The notes: generated from the sequence alone by a model not told the origin. A stretch of 64,000 bases of DNA from Chloroflexota bacterium (GCA_016866215.1 VGNE01000014.1:1-64000); one strand, 5' to 3'; positions 1-8,452 are shown, numbered from the stretch's first letter. Numbers and translations: made by a program.

Positions 1-29
1 TCTCTAATAAAAAGATCAATCAGATCATC

Positions 30-284
30 TCAAAATTGAATTTCAGACCACGTAAAACTCTTCGTTTCAAAACACCCTTTGAGGTGTTCTACCATACTAC
101 CGTTGCACTTACGACTTGAATTCACAAATTCATTTAGCATTTGATTTAGCCGCTTATGTTTTGTGGTCTCAAGTTTTGCACATGTGATCCAGCCAATATA
201 ATCATTCTGTTGATACGGCGGGCGGGCAAGGTAGGCATCCATCAATCCGCGCGCATTGAGGACGTCGTGGAAAAAAACCGGCAT
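30..284 (-). CDS. Small YdeI/OmpD-associated family protein
   Basis: An 84-residue product. Its first 55 residues match the helical C-terminal module of YdeI/OmpD-associated proteins: a central ARPPYQQNDYIGWI stretch followed by an A-K-x(n)-ET-x(n)-KRL helix. Members of this family have been linked to bacteriocin or peptide protection, but the biochemistry is unknown. Stand-alone small versions exist, so this may be complete. The last ~25 residues (after NSSRKCNG) do not look like the family and may be an altered tail. No partner gene is next to it; the next gene, on the same strand, is a HAD phosphatase. An N-terminal YdeI-type fragment occurs separately at 56404-56745. Family assignment is fairly sure, function unknown. 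Confidence 0.55.
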   Translation of the reverse strand: MPVFFHDVLNARGLMDAYLARPPYQQNDYIGWITCAKLETTKHKRLNQMLNEFVNSSRKCNGSMVEHLKGCFETKSFTWSEIQF

Positions 285-450
285 TTCATATTGAGGGCGT
301 GGAGGTATTTTGTTTCCTTATTGTTTGAGTATTTCGACAATGTCACATTCGCTGTACCTGGTAATTTTAAACAGGAAAGAACAAAAAATCCATCCGCCAG
401 AAACAGGAGAGTCTAATTTTCAAAAGCATCCCGCGTCAAATCCCGTGATA

Positions 451-1116
451 TTAGTATTTCAATAATCCAAGTAATTTTGTTGTGTCTTCAAGGATCACAT
501 CTGCTCCCATTTTCATTAACTCAGGTTCCTCGCCGAAACCACACAGCACGCCCGCCGTTTGAGCGCCGGCGGCTTTGCCTGCGCGGATATCCACTGTAGT
601 ATCGCCGATCATCAGGCAGTTTTCAGGGGCAGTGTTCATTTTATGCGCGGCTAACAGGATTGGGTCGGGATATGGTTTCGTATGTTCGGCAGACAAGCCG
701 GTGACAATACCGTCAAAATATTTCAGCAGGTCGAATTTCTTGAGGAAAGCCAGTGTGCCGCCTTCGTCCCTTGCGCTGACCACTGACATGGGGTAATGCC
801 CATGCAATTGTTTCAACATTTCATCCACTCCGTCAATGAGCAGAAATTCATTTGAGGAGTGTTGACGATGGCGGGACAGCCAATCGATGATAGCAACCAT
901 TTCATCGTCAATGCCGAGCCTGTCGGCTAAACTGAGCAGGGCGTTACCGGGCGCTTCTATCCACATGACCAAGCGGCGGGCAAAATGATCGGGGTCTTTG
1001 AAAATAAAGCGTGGAATAAAACGCAGGGCTTTCCGTACATACAGATCGTCTGTATCGCTGAGTGTGCCATCCACATCAAAACATAGGGCTTTTATTCGAT
1101 TAAGGTCAAGGGACAT
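451..1116 (-). CDS. HAD-superfamily hydrolase, phosphoglycolate-phosphatase-like
   Basis: A 221-residue soluble HAD phosphatase. Motif I is CFDVDGTLSD near residues 13-22 with the nucleophile and acid/base Asp pair. Motif II is the VVSARDEG strand (Ser). A conserved Lys lies in the TKPYPDP segment, and motif IV is IGDTTVDIRAG with the Mg-binding Asp residues. A helical cap lies between motifs I and II, as in the Gph/PGP-type C1 class. Such enzymes remove phosphate from small metabolites such as 2-phosphoglycolate; the substrate cannot be read from the sequence. It is divergent from the histidine kinase at 1161, with only 44 bp between the starts, so both promoters lie in that gap. Confidence 0.8.
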   Translation of the reverse strand: MSLDLNRIKALCFDVDGTLSDTDDLYVRKALRFIPRFIFKDPDHFARRLVMWIEAPGNALLSLADRLGIDDEMVAIIDWLSRHRQHSSNEFLLIDGVDEMLKQLHGHYPMSVVSARDEGGTLAFLKKFDLLKYFDGIVTGLSAEHTKPYPDPILLAAHKMNTAPENCLMIGDTTVDIRAGKAAGAQTAGVLCGFGEEPELMKMGADVILEDTTKLLGLLKY

Positions 1117-1160
1117 GGATTAATTGTACCAAACGGACTATACTTAACTTTATATGGACT

Positions 1161-3275
1161 ATGGTTGAAGATCGTACCCGCTCCCTTCTGGAACTATTAA
1201 TCAGCGTTAGCCGTGAGGTGGCCACTGCCTTAGACTTGCGTACCGTTTTACAACGCCTGCTTTTTGCCGCCATTCAACACGTGGGGGGGGAGGGTGGCAG
1301 TATCGTTGTGATGGATGACCTTGGCAAGCCTGTGGATGCCACCATTATTTATGGGAAAGAGATCCATGAACATACCATGGAGCAGCTTCGTTTTACAGTG
1401 GAACGCGGACTTGCAGGATGGGTTGTGCAACACCGTAAGCCGGCATTAATTCCAGACACCAGCATGGACGCGCGCTGGTTGCACAGTGAAGATGATTCGT
1501 TTGTCAAGACGTCCGCAAAATCTGCGATCTGCGTACCGTTGATGGCGCGGGAGCGTTTGGTGGGTGTGCTGACGTTGGATCATTCGGTGCCCAATGGATT
1601 TACAGAAGAACATTTAGAATTGATGCAAGCCATCGCTGACCAGGCCAGTGTAGCGGTATTGAACGCGCGTCTGTATACCGAAAGCCAGCGCACTGCGCGC
1701 GTGATGACTGCTCTGGCAGAAAGTGCGGCGGCGATCAATTCATCGCTGGAGATGAACGCTGTGTGGGAACGCATCCTTAACCAGACTATGCAGGCTCTGC
1801 AAGTGGAAAGCGTGGCTCTGGCTTTGATAGACCATACGACTAATGACCTGATTTTTCAGGCGGCTGCAGGACAAAACTCCGACAAGATTACAGGCAGGCA
1901 CATCCTCAGTGGTCATGGGCTTGCAGGACTGGTGGCGCGTAATGGGCATGGATTGGTGATACCGGCCTTCACCCAGGACCCGCATTACAGTGAAGCGGAC
2001 AAGGTCGAAGGAATCGAGATGCGGGCTGTTGCCATTGCTCCGATCCAGTCACGAGGAAAGGTTATCGGTGTGCTGGAGGCGATCAATCCGGTTTCCGGTT
2101 CGTTTGATCCGGATGCGATGATCGTCATGACCGGGTTGGGAAACCTGGCAGGGACGACCATCCAAAACGCCGAACTTTTTGATCGCTTGCAGAACACACA
2201 CGAGCATTACCGTCAGTTGTTTGAAGATAGTGTTGATTCGATCTTGATCACGGACTGGGAGGGCAGAGTTCTGGAAGCGAACCGACAGGCTGTGAAATTG
2301 AGCGGATATAGCGTTGAGCAATTGCATACCATGAACATGGACCAGTTGCATGAAATCAATTGGAATAAAACAGGTTTGAATTTTGAAGCACTCAAAGGCA
2401 ACCCTGAATGTAATTATGAATCCAGCCTGCATCGCCAGGCTGGCGACCCAATACCAATTGAGGTGTATGTACACCGTGTGGAATTGGAAGTAACCGACTT
2501 GCTCCAATGGATCTTAAGGGATATTACCGAGCGCAAAGAACTGGATGCCTTGCGTGAGGACATGACCTCCATGATCTATCACGACCTGCGCTCACCGCTT
2601 GGAAATATCGTTTCGAGTCTTGAGATGATGGGCGATCTGGTGTCTAAGGATGATTCGCTTAATGCTATGCTTGCCATCGCCCAGAATTCCACAACTCGCA
2701 TTCAGCGCCTGGTGAATTCCCTTCTGGATATTAGTCGTCTTGAATCGGGAAAGCAGATCATGAATCAGGACGCAGTCGATCCGATCATTTTGATTCGTGA
2801 AGCCATTCGTGATGTGGAACCCGCAGCAGGTGGACGACAGCAAACGGTCGAGAATAAAACACCAGGTATACTCCCCCTCATTTGGGTGGACGTGGATATG
2901 GTCCATCGGGTATTCATTAACCTGCTCGAAAATGCGATTAAATTTACGCCGTTGGAAGGCCGCATTGAGATCGGCGCTCAAACCTCCGATGGCGCTTTTG
3001 TGAAGTTCTGGGTGCGGGATAATGGACGCGGCATTGCCGCCGCAGACCAGGAAAAGGTCTTTGAAAAATTTACTCGTGTGCGTGGCAAGGACAGGCCTGG
3101 CGGGCTGGGGGTTGGCCTGGCTTTTTGCCGGCTTGCAGTGCACGGGCATGGCGGAGAGATCTGGGTTGAAAGCAGCCCTGGAAATGGCGCTACCTTCTGG
3201 CTCACCCTGCCTGTGGCAAAAAAGAAACTAACTGGCGAACTGATGCGGCAAACCGGCAGATTAACTATGAAATAG
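1161..3275 (+). CDS. GAF-GAF-PAS sensor histidine kinase
   Basis: A 704-residue kinase with no transmembrane segment, so probably cytosolic. The order is GAF (about 15-170), GAF (about 195-345), PAS with a PAC tail ending in LRDITERK (about 350-465), a HisKA dimerisation helix with phospho-accepting H474 in YHDLRSPLGN, then HATPase_c with N box (NLLENAIKF), G1 (DNGRG) and G2 (GGLGVGLA) boxes. It should autophosphorylate and pass phosphate to a response regulator, but no receiver gene is adjacent, so its partner is unlinked. A TATACT box at 1139-1144 lies about 17 nt before the ATG and there is no clear Shine-Dalgarno, suggesting a very short leader. The signal sensed is unknown. Confidence 0.9.
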   Translation: MVEDRTRSLLELLISVSREVATALDLRTVLQRLLFAAIQHVGGEGGSIVVMDDLGKPVDATIIYGKEIHEHTMEQLRFTVERGLAGWVVQHRKPALIPDTSMDARWLHSEDDSFVKTSAKSAICVPLMARERLVGVLTLDHSVPNGFTEEHLELMQAIADQASVAVLNARLYTESQRTARVMTALAESAAAINSSLEMNAVWERILNQTMQALQVESVALALIDHTTNDLIFQAAAGQNSDKITGRHILSGHGLAGLVARNGHGLVIPAFTQDPHYSEADKVEGIEMRAVAIAPIQSRGKVIGVLEAINPVSGSFDPDAMIVMTGLGNLAGTTIQNAELFDRLQNTHEHYRQLFEDSVDSILITDWEGRVLEANRQAVKLSGYSVEQLHTMNMDQLHEINWNKTGLNFEALKGNPECNYESSLHRQAGDPIPIEVYVHRVELEVTDLLQWILRDITERKELDALREDMTSMIYHDLRSPLGNIVSSLEMMGDLVSKDDSLNAMLAIAQNSTTRIQRLVNSLLDISRLESGKQIMNQDAVDPIILIREAIRDVEPAAGGRQQTVENKTPGILPLIWVDVDMVHRVFINLLENAIKFTPLEGRIEIGAQTSDGAFVKFWVRDNGRGIAAADQEKVFEKFTRVRGKDRPGGLGVGLAFCRLAVHGHGGEIWVESSPGNGATFWLTLPVAKKKLTGELMRQTGRLTMK

Positions 3276-3345
3276 GCGGGTAAAAAATATTTCACTCGAT
3301 TATCATTGAACCAAATTCCTTATTCCCCTTTTATCCAGGAGCGAC

Positions 3346-4203
3346 ATGCAGGAAGTAACCAAAAACATTCTGATCGAAGACCAATATCCCGGTGTCACGC
3401 TGGGCGTGATCGTCACACAACGCGGCCTCATTCAAATTGATGCGCCCCCATCCCCAGAAGATGCGCGGTCATGGCGCGCCGCATTGATGAATCTAGGCGG
3501 CGGCATGGAACGTGTGCTCATCAATCTGGATGCACATCCGGATAGAACGCTGGGCGCACGCGCCATGGATTGCATCGTCATCGCGCACGAAAAGACCGCC
3601 AACACCTTCCGCACCCGCCCAGGCACATTCAAAGCGCAGGGGGAAGAGACCGGCGCAGATTGGGAATCCATTGCCGGGCTTGGCAGTGTCCGTTGGGCGC
3701 CGCCCGAAAATTCCTTTTCAGATTCAATGACCCTGCATTGGAGCGAGACGCCCGTCTATCTTGAGCATCATCCCGGCCCGTCCAATGGCTCCATTTGGGT
3801 GCATTTGCCCGAAGAAAAAATCGTTTTCGTTGGGGACGCGGTTTTGAAAAACCAGCCTCCTTTTCTGGCAGGTTCAAACATCAAGGCCTGGCTTGATTCT
3901 TTGAACCTCCTGCTTGGACCTTCCTTTAAGGGCTATACTTTTATCAGCAGCCGCGGCGGAATTGTGACCACCAACACCATAAAATCGCAATTCGACTTTC
4001 TCAAGCACGTCAACGAAAAACTGGACAAAATCGCTGCGAAGAAACCGAATCCTGCCGCGACCGAGAAACTGGTTGCCTCCCTTTTGACATGGTTCAAATC
4101 CCCGGCCGCGCGTCAAAAACAATTTGCCCAGCGTCTGCGCTATGGACTGCTTCATTACAATTCCCGTCATCACCATGCCTCCACCCAGCCTTATGAGGAT
4201 TAA
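3346..4203 (+). CDS. MBL-fold protein with altered metal motif
   Basis: A 285-residue protein with metallo-beta-lactamase-fold landmarks: an N-terminal strand region ending IQIDAPPSPED, a loop NLDAHPDRTLG in place of the usual N-T-H-x-H-x-D-H, a retained His in LEHHPGPSNGS and an Asp in FVGDAV. The first His of the HxHxDH motif is Asp and the last is Arg, so metal binding is altered or lost. It starts after a good AGGAG site and its stop overlaps the asparaginase start (TAATG), so the two are translationally coupled. Later residues (K/A-rich, 210-285) are helical. Substrate unknown; it may be a modified hydrolase or a non-catalytic relative. Confidence 0.65.
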   Translation: MQEVTKNILIEDQYPGVTLGVIVTQRGLIQIDAPPSPEDARSWRAALMNLGGGMERVLINLDAHPDRTLGARAMDCIVIAHEKTANTFRTRPGTFKAQGEETGADWESIAGLGSVRWAPPENSFSDSMTLHWSETPVYLEHHPGPSNGSIWVHLPEEKIVFVGDAVLKNQPPFLAGSNIKAWLDSLNLLLGPSFKGYTFISSRGGIVTTNTIKSQFDFLKHVNEKLDKIAAKKPNPAATEKLVASLLTWFKSPAARQKQFAQRLRYGLLHYNSRHHHASTQPYED

Positions 4204-5258
4204 TGACTTCGGCACAGCCCCTGCTTGAATTGATTCGCGGCTCGATTGTTGAAGCGACCCATGTCGGCTCCATCGCAGTTGTGGATTCAACCGGCAAACT
4301 CATTCACAAATATGGCGACCCTGAAATGGTCGCCTTTCTGCGTTCCTCCGCCAAACCGTTTCAAGCGCTTCCATTCGTGGAACAAGGCGGCGTGGAATAT
4401 TTTGGATTCACGCGGAAGGAACTTTCCATTTCGTGCGCATCGCATGAGACCGCTCAGATGCATCTGGATACGGTTACAGCCATGCAGAAAAAGATCGGCA
4501 TTGAAGAAAGCCGCCTGCAATGCGGCCCACATATGCCCGGCGATGCAGCCAAGTTAAAACAGGTGATAAAAAAGGAGATCACGCCAGGCTCCAATTTCAA
4601 TAACTGTTCCGGCAAACATACTGCCATGTTGGCCTTCGCCAAAATGCGAGGACTGCCTCTCGAAAATTATCTCGACTTTGATCACCCCATTCAAAAAGAA
4701 ATCCTGAAAACTTTTTCTGAACTGTGCGGTATTGAACTGGACAAAATCGAGCGCGGCATTGACGGCTGTTCTGCGCCGAATTTCGCCGTCCCATTGGTCA
4801 ATGCCGCGCTCGGCATGGCGCGCATTTGCGATCCGCGTGACCTGAGCAAAGTGCGCGGGACTGCCTGCAAAAAGATCACAACCGCCATGACGGCGTATCC
4901 TGAAATGATCAGTAATTATGGCGAGTTCGATTGTGAACTCATGAAGATCGGCGAGGGCAGGATCATCACCAAACGCGGCGCAGAGGGATTTCAGATCATC
5001 GGCCTCGTGCCCGGCGTGTACAGCGAAAAAGGCGTTGGTATTGCCATGAAGGTAACAGACGGGGACGCCTCGCGTATGAACGATGCATTGGAATCCAGCT
5101 CGCGTGTGCGCCCCGCTGTGACGCTTGAAATTTTGCGCCAGTTGAATGTCTTGAACGGATCACAGTTGAAATCGCTTGCGAAGTTTGGTCCCGAAAAAAT
5201 GTTGAAGAATTATGCGGGGCTTGTTACCGGCAAATCGCAGCCTGTGTTCACATTTTGA
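4203..5258 (+). CDS. L-asparaginase II family protein
   Basis: A 351-residue member of the Rhizobium etli-type (thermolabile) asparaginase II family, unrelated in sequence to E. coli AnsA/AnsB. Typical family segments are visible: FLRSSAKPFQALP near residue 45, SCASHETAQMH, CGPHMPGD, NNCSGKHTAML, IDGCSAPNF and a C-terminal GLVTGKSQPV. The Ser/Lys pairs in SSAKP and NCSGKH are the presumed catalytic and binding residues of the family. The expected reaction is asparagine to aspartate plus ammonia. There is no signal peptide, so it is cytosolic. It overlaps the upstream MBL gene by one base and is followed closely by endonuclease III; this looks like a transcription unit of convenience rather than a pathway. 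Confidence 0.85.
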   Translation: MTSAQPLLELIRGSIVEATHVGSIAVVDSTGKLIHKYGDPEMVAFLRSSAKPFQALPFVEQGGVEYFGFTRKELSISCASHETAQMHLDTVTAMQKKIGIEESRLQCGPHMPGDAAKLKQVIKKEITPGSNFNNCSGKHTAMLAFAKMRGLPLENYLDFDHPIQKEILKTFSELCGIELDKIERGIDGCSAPNFAVPLVNAALGMARICDPRDLSKVRGTACKKITTAMTAYPEMISNYGEFDCELMKIGEGRIITKRGAEGFQIIGLVPGVYSEKGVGIAMKVTDGDASRMNDALESSSRVRPAVTLEILRQLNVLNGSQLKSLAKFGPEKMLKNYAGLVTGKSQPVFTF

Positions 5259-5278
5259 TTGGGGGTGTGAAATCCAGA

Positions 5279-5944
5279 ATGAGCAATTTGAAAAAACGCG
5301 CAATCAAAATCCACCGAACTTTGCTTGATGCCTTTGGCGAACCCATCTGGCGCAACCCCTTGCCAGCCATTGATGAGCTGGTTTCCACCATCCTTTCGCA
5401 AAACACAAATGACCTTAACCGTGACCGCGCTTTCAATTCCTTGCACGCCAAATTCCCAACATGGGAAGCGGTACGTGACGCAAAAGAAGAGGATGTGATC
5501 CATGCGATCAGGCCAGCAGGACTTGCCAACCAAAAAGGCCCGCGCATGCAGCAGGTCCTGCGCGCCATTACCGAAGAACGCGGCTCGCTCCACCTGGGCT
5601 TTTTAGCTGACCTGCCCGTCGAAGAAGCGCGCGCCTGGCTGACGAAGTTCAACGGCGTGGGACCCAAGACCGCTGCCATCGTCTTGTGTTTTTCGTTGAA
5701 CATGCCCGCCTTTCCAGTGGATACGCACATTTACCGTGTTACTGGCCGCCTGGGTCTGCGCCCCGAAAGGATGAGTGTGGAACAGGCGCACCCTTATCTT
5801 GAGTCTATTTTTCCGCCTGAGACCTATTACGCCGCGCATTTGAACATCATCCGTTTGGGGCGCGAGGTCTGCAAGGCGCGAAAACCGTTGTGCCCGAGGT
5901 GTCCCATCAATAAGTTATGTGAGTTCAAGGATAAGACGGTTTGA
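5279..5944 (+). CDS. nth: Endonuclease III-like DNA glycosylase/AP lyase
   Basis: A 221-residue HhH-GPD base excision repair enzyme. The helix-hairpin-helix FNGVGPKTAA contains catalytic K130, the aspartate of the FPVDTHIYRV segment is D148, and the C-terminus has a C-x6-C-x2-C-x5-C [4Fe-4S] cluster (CKARKPLC...PRC...KLC). It should excise oxidised pyrimidines and cleave at the abasic site. I chose the ATG at 5279; a TTG at 5255 overlapping the asparaginase stop would add eight residues (LIGGVKSR-type), which are not family-like. The downstream gap is a period-8 repeat array that runs into the next start codon. Confidence 0.88.
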   Translation: MSNLKKRAIKIHRTLLDAFGEPIWRNPLPAIDELVSTILSQNTNDLNRDRAFNSLHAKFPTWEAVRDAKEEDVIHAIRPAGLANQKGPRMQQVLRAITEERGSLHLGFLADLPVEEARAWLTKFNGVGPKTAAIVLCFSLNMPAFPVDTHIYRVTGRLGLRPERMSVEQAHPYLESIFPPETYYAAHLNIIRLGREVCKARKPLCPRCPINKLCEFKDKTV

Positions 5945-5999
5945 ACGAGTAGAAAAGTAAAAAGTAGATATTTAAACAGGTAGACAAGTAGACAGGTAT
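5945..5999 (+). repeat. Period-8 GTANACAN array (single arm)
   Basis: GTA-type triplets occur at 5949, 5957, 5964, (TTA at 5972), 5980, 5988 and 5996, a period of 8 with one 7. Units read AGTAGACA or GGTAGACA. The last unit, GGTATGAA, contains the ATG of the YbaK gene. Unlike the related arrays at 53924 and 61607 there is no facing half here. Confidence 0.8.
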
Positions 6000-6474
6000 G
6001 AAACAGCCTCCCGTCAGCATGGCCCTTGAAAAACTTGGCATGCCGCATTCAGTATTTTGGCATAAACACCCAGTCACTTCCTTTGAGCAGGCCGCGAGTG
6101 AGCGCGGTCAACGGGCTTCGCAGGTGGTGCGCAGTATTTTGTTCCGCATTGCAGAAGATGAATTTATAATGGTTCTTGTCGCTGGTCCCACACAAATTTC
6201 ATGGAAAGTCCTGCGCAAGTATCTTGGGCGTTCGCGCATCTCCATGGCAACGGAGGATGAAGTCTTCACAGTGACGGGCTACCACGTCGGGACGGTGGCG
6301 CCTTTCGGATTGCCGAACCAGCTCAAGGTTTTGATTGATGCGAGTGTGATGGAAGAGTATGAAGTCTCGATCGGGTCGGGGATGCCAGGTACTGCGATCA
6401 TCCTCAAGAGCGCTGATCTGCGTTACGCATTGAAGGATGCAGAGGTTGTATCATTGACTGAAACAGTATCATAG
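5998..6474 (+). CDS. YbaK/EbsC-family aminoacyl-tRNA deacylase
   Basis: A 158-residue single-domain YbaK-like protein. Hallmarks are the early His-containing segment (SVFWHKHPVTSFEQAA), the VVRSILFR strand with a Lys/Arg-type position, IMVLVAGPTQISW, and a late GTVAPFGLP motif with the conserved Gly-x-x-x-Pro. The family hydrolyses mischarged tRNAs such as Cys-tRNA(Pro) or Ala-tRNA(Pro) in trans, protecting translation accuracy. No SD is obvious: the start codon lies inside a period-8 repeat unit, and an AGG just upstream may serve. Its stop codon TAG lies at the edge of the GTGACAGTCAC palindrome. Confidence 0.85.
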   Translation: MKQPPVSMALEKLGMPHSVFWHKHPVTSFEQAASERGQRASQVVRSILFRIAEDEFIMVLVAGPTQISWKVLRKYLGRSRISMATEDEVFTVTGYHVGTVAPFGLPNQLKVLIDASVMEEYEVSIGSGMPGTAIILKSADLRYALKDAEVVSLTETVS

Positions 6475-6505
6475 GTGACAGTCACTTTGGAAGTGACTGT
6501 CACCT
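6473..6505. repeat. GTGACAGTCAC double palindrome, copy 1
   Basis: Two perfectly complementary 15-nt arms (6473-6487 and 6491-6505) separated by TGG. Each arm contains a self-palindromic GTGAC-A-GTCAC core. A second copy is at 40322-40354. A GTG inside the element would extend the next gene artificially. Confidence 0.9.
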
Positions 6506-6522
6506 CAAACATGGAGAACAGC

Positions 6523-7377
6523 ATGTCCAATACCTATAAAGAACGCACACTAAAATATTTAGAGATCGAGTGGGCAACTTATGTTGAGAGATTTAATCGC
6601 TGGCCTGCTGAAGAGGGAATAAAGCGCGTCAATGCTCAAGGGTATGTGCAGTTTCGCGATATGCTCGCGCATGTTGTTGCGTGGTGGCAGGAAGGCATGG
6701 AGATCATCCTTGCGATTGCGGAGGAACGCGAATATGCGCGCAGGAAATATGATTTCGATGCATTCAACGCAGAGGCGGTGGCGAAGTATAAGGATTGGGA
6801 TGAGGCTGAGTTCCTTGCCCATTTTGAGAAAATGCGTCAGAAAGCCTCGGCAGATCTAAAGTCCATGAATGAAGCGGCCTGGGAAAATCGGCGTGTGCGT
6901 GCATGGGTCAATGGCATTTTTATCCATCATGCGCGTGAGCATCTGGTCGCATCCAGCCGTTTTCTTATTTTGGATACACTTCAGAATGAATGGAATACAT
7001 ATGCAGCAGATTTCGAGAAGGTCGAGGACAAGGATGCATTTCTGAACAAACAAGGCGTCGGGAGTTTTCGCGAATTGCTTGGACATGTGATTGGCTGGTG
7101 GGAGGAAGGCGAACGCATCATCACGGGCATTTTGAAAGACCCGAATTTCAAATGGCACGCGAAGCGTCGCGACACAGACGCTTTCAATGCTGAATTGATC
7201 GCAAAGTATAAAAAACTTTCTGATGCGGAAGTGCGAACCCGGTTTGAAAGTAAAAGAAAGGCAATGATCAAACTTGTGAACGACCTGCCTGAGGAAGCTT
7301 TCACGAACAAGGATATTGAAGGCTGGCTCGCGGCAGATGTAGTTGAACATTTTGATGAGCATGCCATTCGTGTATAA
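6523..7377 (+). CDS. Tandem-duplicated ClbS/DfsB (DinB-like) four-helix protein
   Basis: A 284-residue protein made of two similar halves of about 140 residues. Matching landmarks are QFRDMLAHVVAWWQEG in half one and SFRELLGHVIGWWEEG in half two, then FDAFNAEAVAKYKDW against TDAFNAELIAKYKKL, and finally HHAREH against EHFDEH. ClbS/DfsB proteins are DinB-like four-helix bundles; ClbS protects against colibactin, but most members have no known role. The two-domain form is less usual than the ~160-residue single-domain form. The start at 6523 is chosen because GGAG lies six bases upstream; an earlier GTG at 6475 lies in the palindromic repeat. Family fairly sure, activity unknown. Confidence 0.7.
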   Translation: MSNTYKERTLKYLEIEWATYVERFNRWPAEEGIKRVNAQGYVQFRDMLAHVVAWWQEGMEIILAIAEEREYARRKYDFDAFNAEAVAKYKDWDEAEFLAHFEKMRQKASADLKSMNEAAWENRRVRAWVNGIFIHHAREHLVASSRFLILDTLQNEWNTYAADFEKVEDKDAFLNKQGVGSFRELLGHVIGWWEEGERIITGILKDPNFKWHAKRRDTDAFNAELIAKYKKLSDAEVRTRFESKRKAMIKLVNDLPEEAFTNKDIEGWLAADVVEHFDEHAIRV

Positions 7378-7539
7378 AGCTGCACTCGCAGATTTTGGTT
7401 CAGGTTCAATTTCTCTGTTGCGCAAATTGCAGGAAAATGGACCGTCAACTCCGATCCTTCTGTGTTCGAAAGCCCTGCAACCAAATCCATTTTTTCCCGT
7501 ATACTTTCTCAGGCAAAATAATCTGTGGAGGTTTTTTCC

Positions 7540-8388
7540 ATGCTGAATAAATTTATAATTCTTATCGCGGTTCTCGCATTTGCGTCCCTCGCTTGCGGAT
7601 TCAATATTGACCTGCCCCAAAAGGCACAGCCGGACCCCGAAGTTGTGGAAGCCATCAGCGTGCCGTATCCCAAAGCAGATGATGTCAATTTGAAATTATC
7701 ATTTGGCGCAGGGGAACTGGTACTGTCACCCGGCACAAGTCAGCTTGTGGATGGCACGGCCGCCTACAATTACGAAGAACTCAAACCCGTGGTCCTGACC
7801 AACGGCGGTGAGGTTCAAGTCACAATGGGTGATATGAGTGTTAATTTCCTCACCAACTTTAACAATCTCAAGAACGAATGGGATTTCAAACTTGGCGGCC
7901 AACCCATGAATTTGAGGATTGAATCAGGCGCGTATGATGGCACCTTTGAGTTTGGCGGACTGGCACTCACCAGTCTGACCGTTAAAGATGGCGCGGCGGA
8001 TGTGGGACTTGCATTCTCCGAACCCAATCAAACGGAGATGTCCGTCTTCAGTTATTCCACCGGCGCATCCAATGTCAAAATGAAAGGCCTGGCCAACGCC
8101 AACTTCAGCATCTTTGACTTTTCAGCCGGCGCAGGGGATTACACACTCGATTTCTCCGGTGAACTGCAAAGGGACGCCTCGATTAAGATTGAAACCGGGT
8201 TCAGCAATCTGATCATCATCGTTCCCGAGGGAGTGAACGCAGTTGTCACAGTGCAAAGCGGACTGTCGAATGTCAACGCAGGCTCAGGCTGGAGTCAGAA
8301 CGGGAGCGTCTACAAACAAAAAGGCGAAGGCTCAGCGCTTACCTTTGTCGTTGAAATGGGAGCGGGAAACTTAACCCTCTCTAAATAG
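7540..8388 (+). CDS. Lipoprotein with repeated beta-strand (toastrack-like) domain
   Basis: A 282-residue exported lipoprotein: hydrophobic N-terminus and lipobox L-A-C at C19 (MLNKF start). The rest is rich in short repeated beta strands (GAGELVLSPG, SGAYDGTFEFG, GASNVKMKG, SAGAGDYTLDFSG, TGFSNLIIIVPEG, SGLSNVNAG), the pattern of DUF4097/LiaF-type toastrack beta-solenoids found in cell-envelope stress proteins. The start is at 7540, eight bases after a GGAGG; an in-frame GTG at 7525 overlaps that SD. A perfect palindrome follows and may end the transcript. Function unknown; anchored on the outer face of the membrane. Confidence 0.7.
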   Translation: MLNKFIILIAVLAFASLACGFNIDLPQKAQPDPEVVEAISVPYPKADDVNLKLSFGAGELVLSPGTSQLVDGTAAYNYEELKPVVLTNGGEVQVTMGDMSVNFLTNFNNLKNEWDFKLGGQPMNLRIESGAYDGTFEFGGLALTSLTVKDGAADVGLAFSEPNQTEMSVFSYSTGASNVKMKGLANANFSIFDFSAGAGDYTLDFSGELQRDASIKIETGFSNLIIIVPEGVNAVVTVQSGLSNVNAGSGWSQNGSVYKQKGEGSALTFVVEMGAGNLTLSK

Positions 8389-8409
8389 TGTGACACACCG
8401 CATAAACAC

Positions 8410-8452
8410 ATTACGCATCACGTATTACGTAATACGTGATGCGTAATTTTTT
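8410..8452 (+). terminator. 38-nt perfect palindrome with T run, built of period-7 units
   Basis: Positions 8410-8447 form a perfect 38-nt palindrome (left half ATTACGCATCACGTATTAC) followed by a T run (TTTTTT from about 8447). It can act as a terminator for the lipoprotein gene. The ACG or GCG triplets fall at 8413, 8420, 8427, 8434 and 8441, exactly seven apart, linking it to the periodic arrays elsewhere in the window. Confidence 0.7.

Noticed and set aside
6475-6510. Riboswitch or terminator reading of the GTGACAGTCAC palindrome
   Set aside because: No T run follows and the same element occurs at an unrelated site (40322), so it is treated as a dispersed repeat.
6475-6522. GTG start for the ClbS-like gene at 6475
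   Set aside because: It reads through the GTGACAGTCAC palindrome (MTVTLEVTVT); ATG 6523 with a GGAG site is better.
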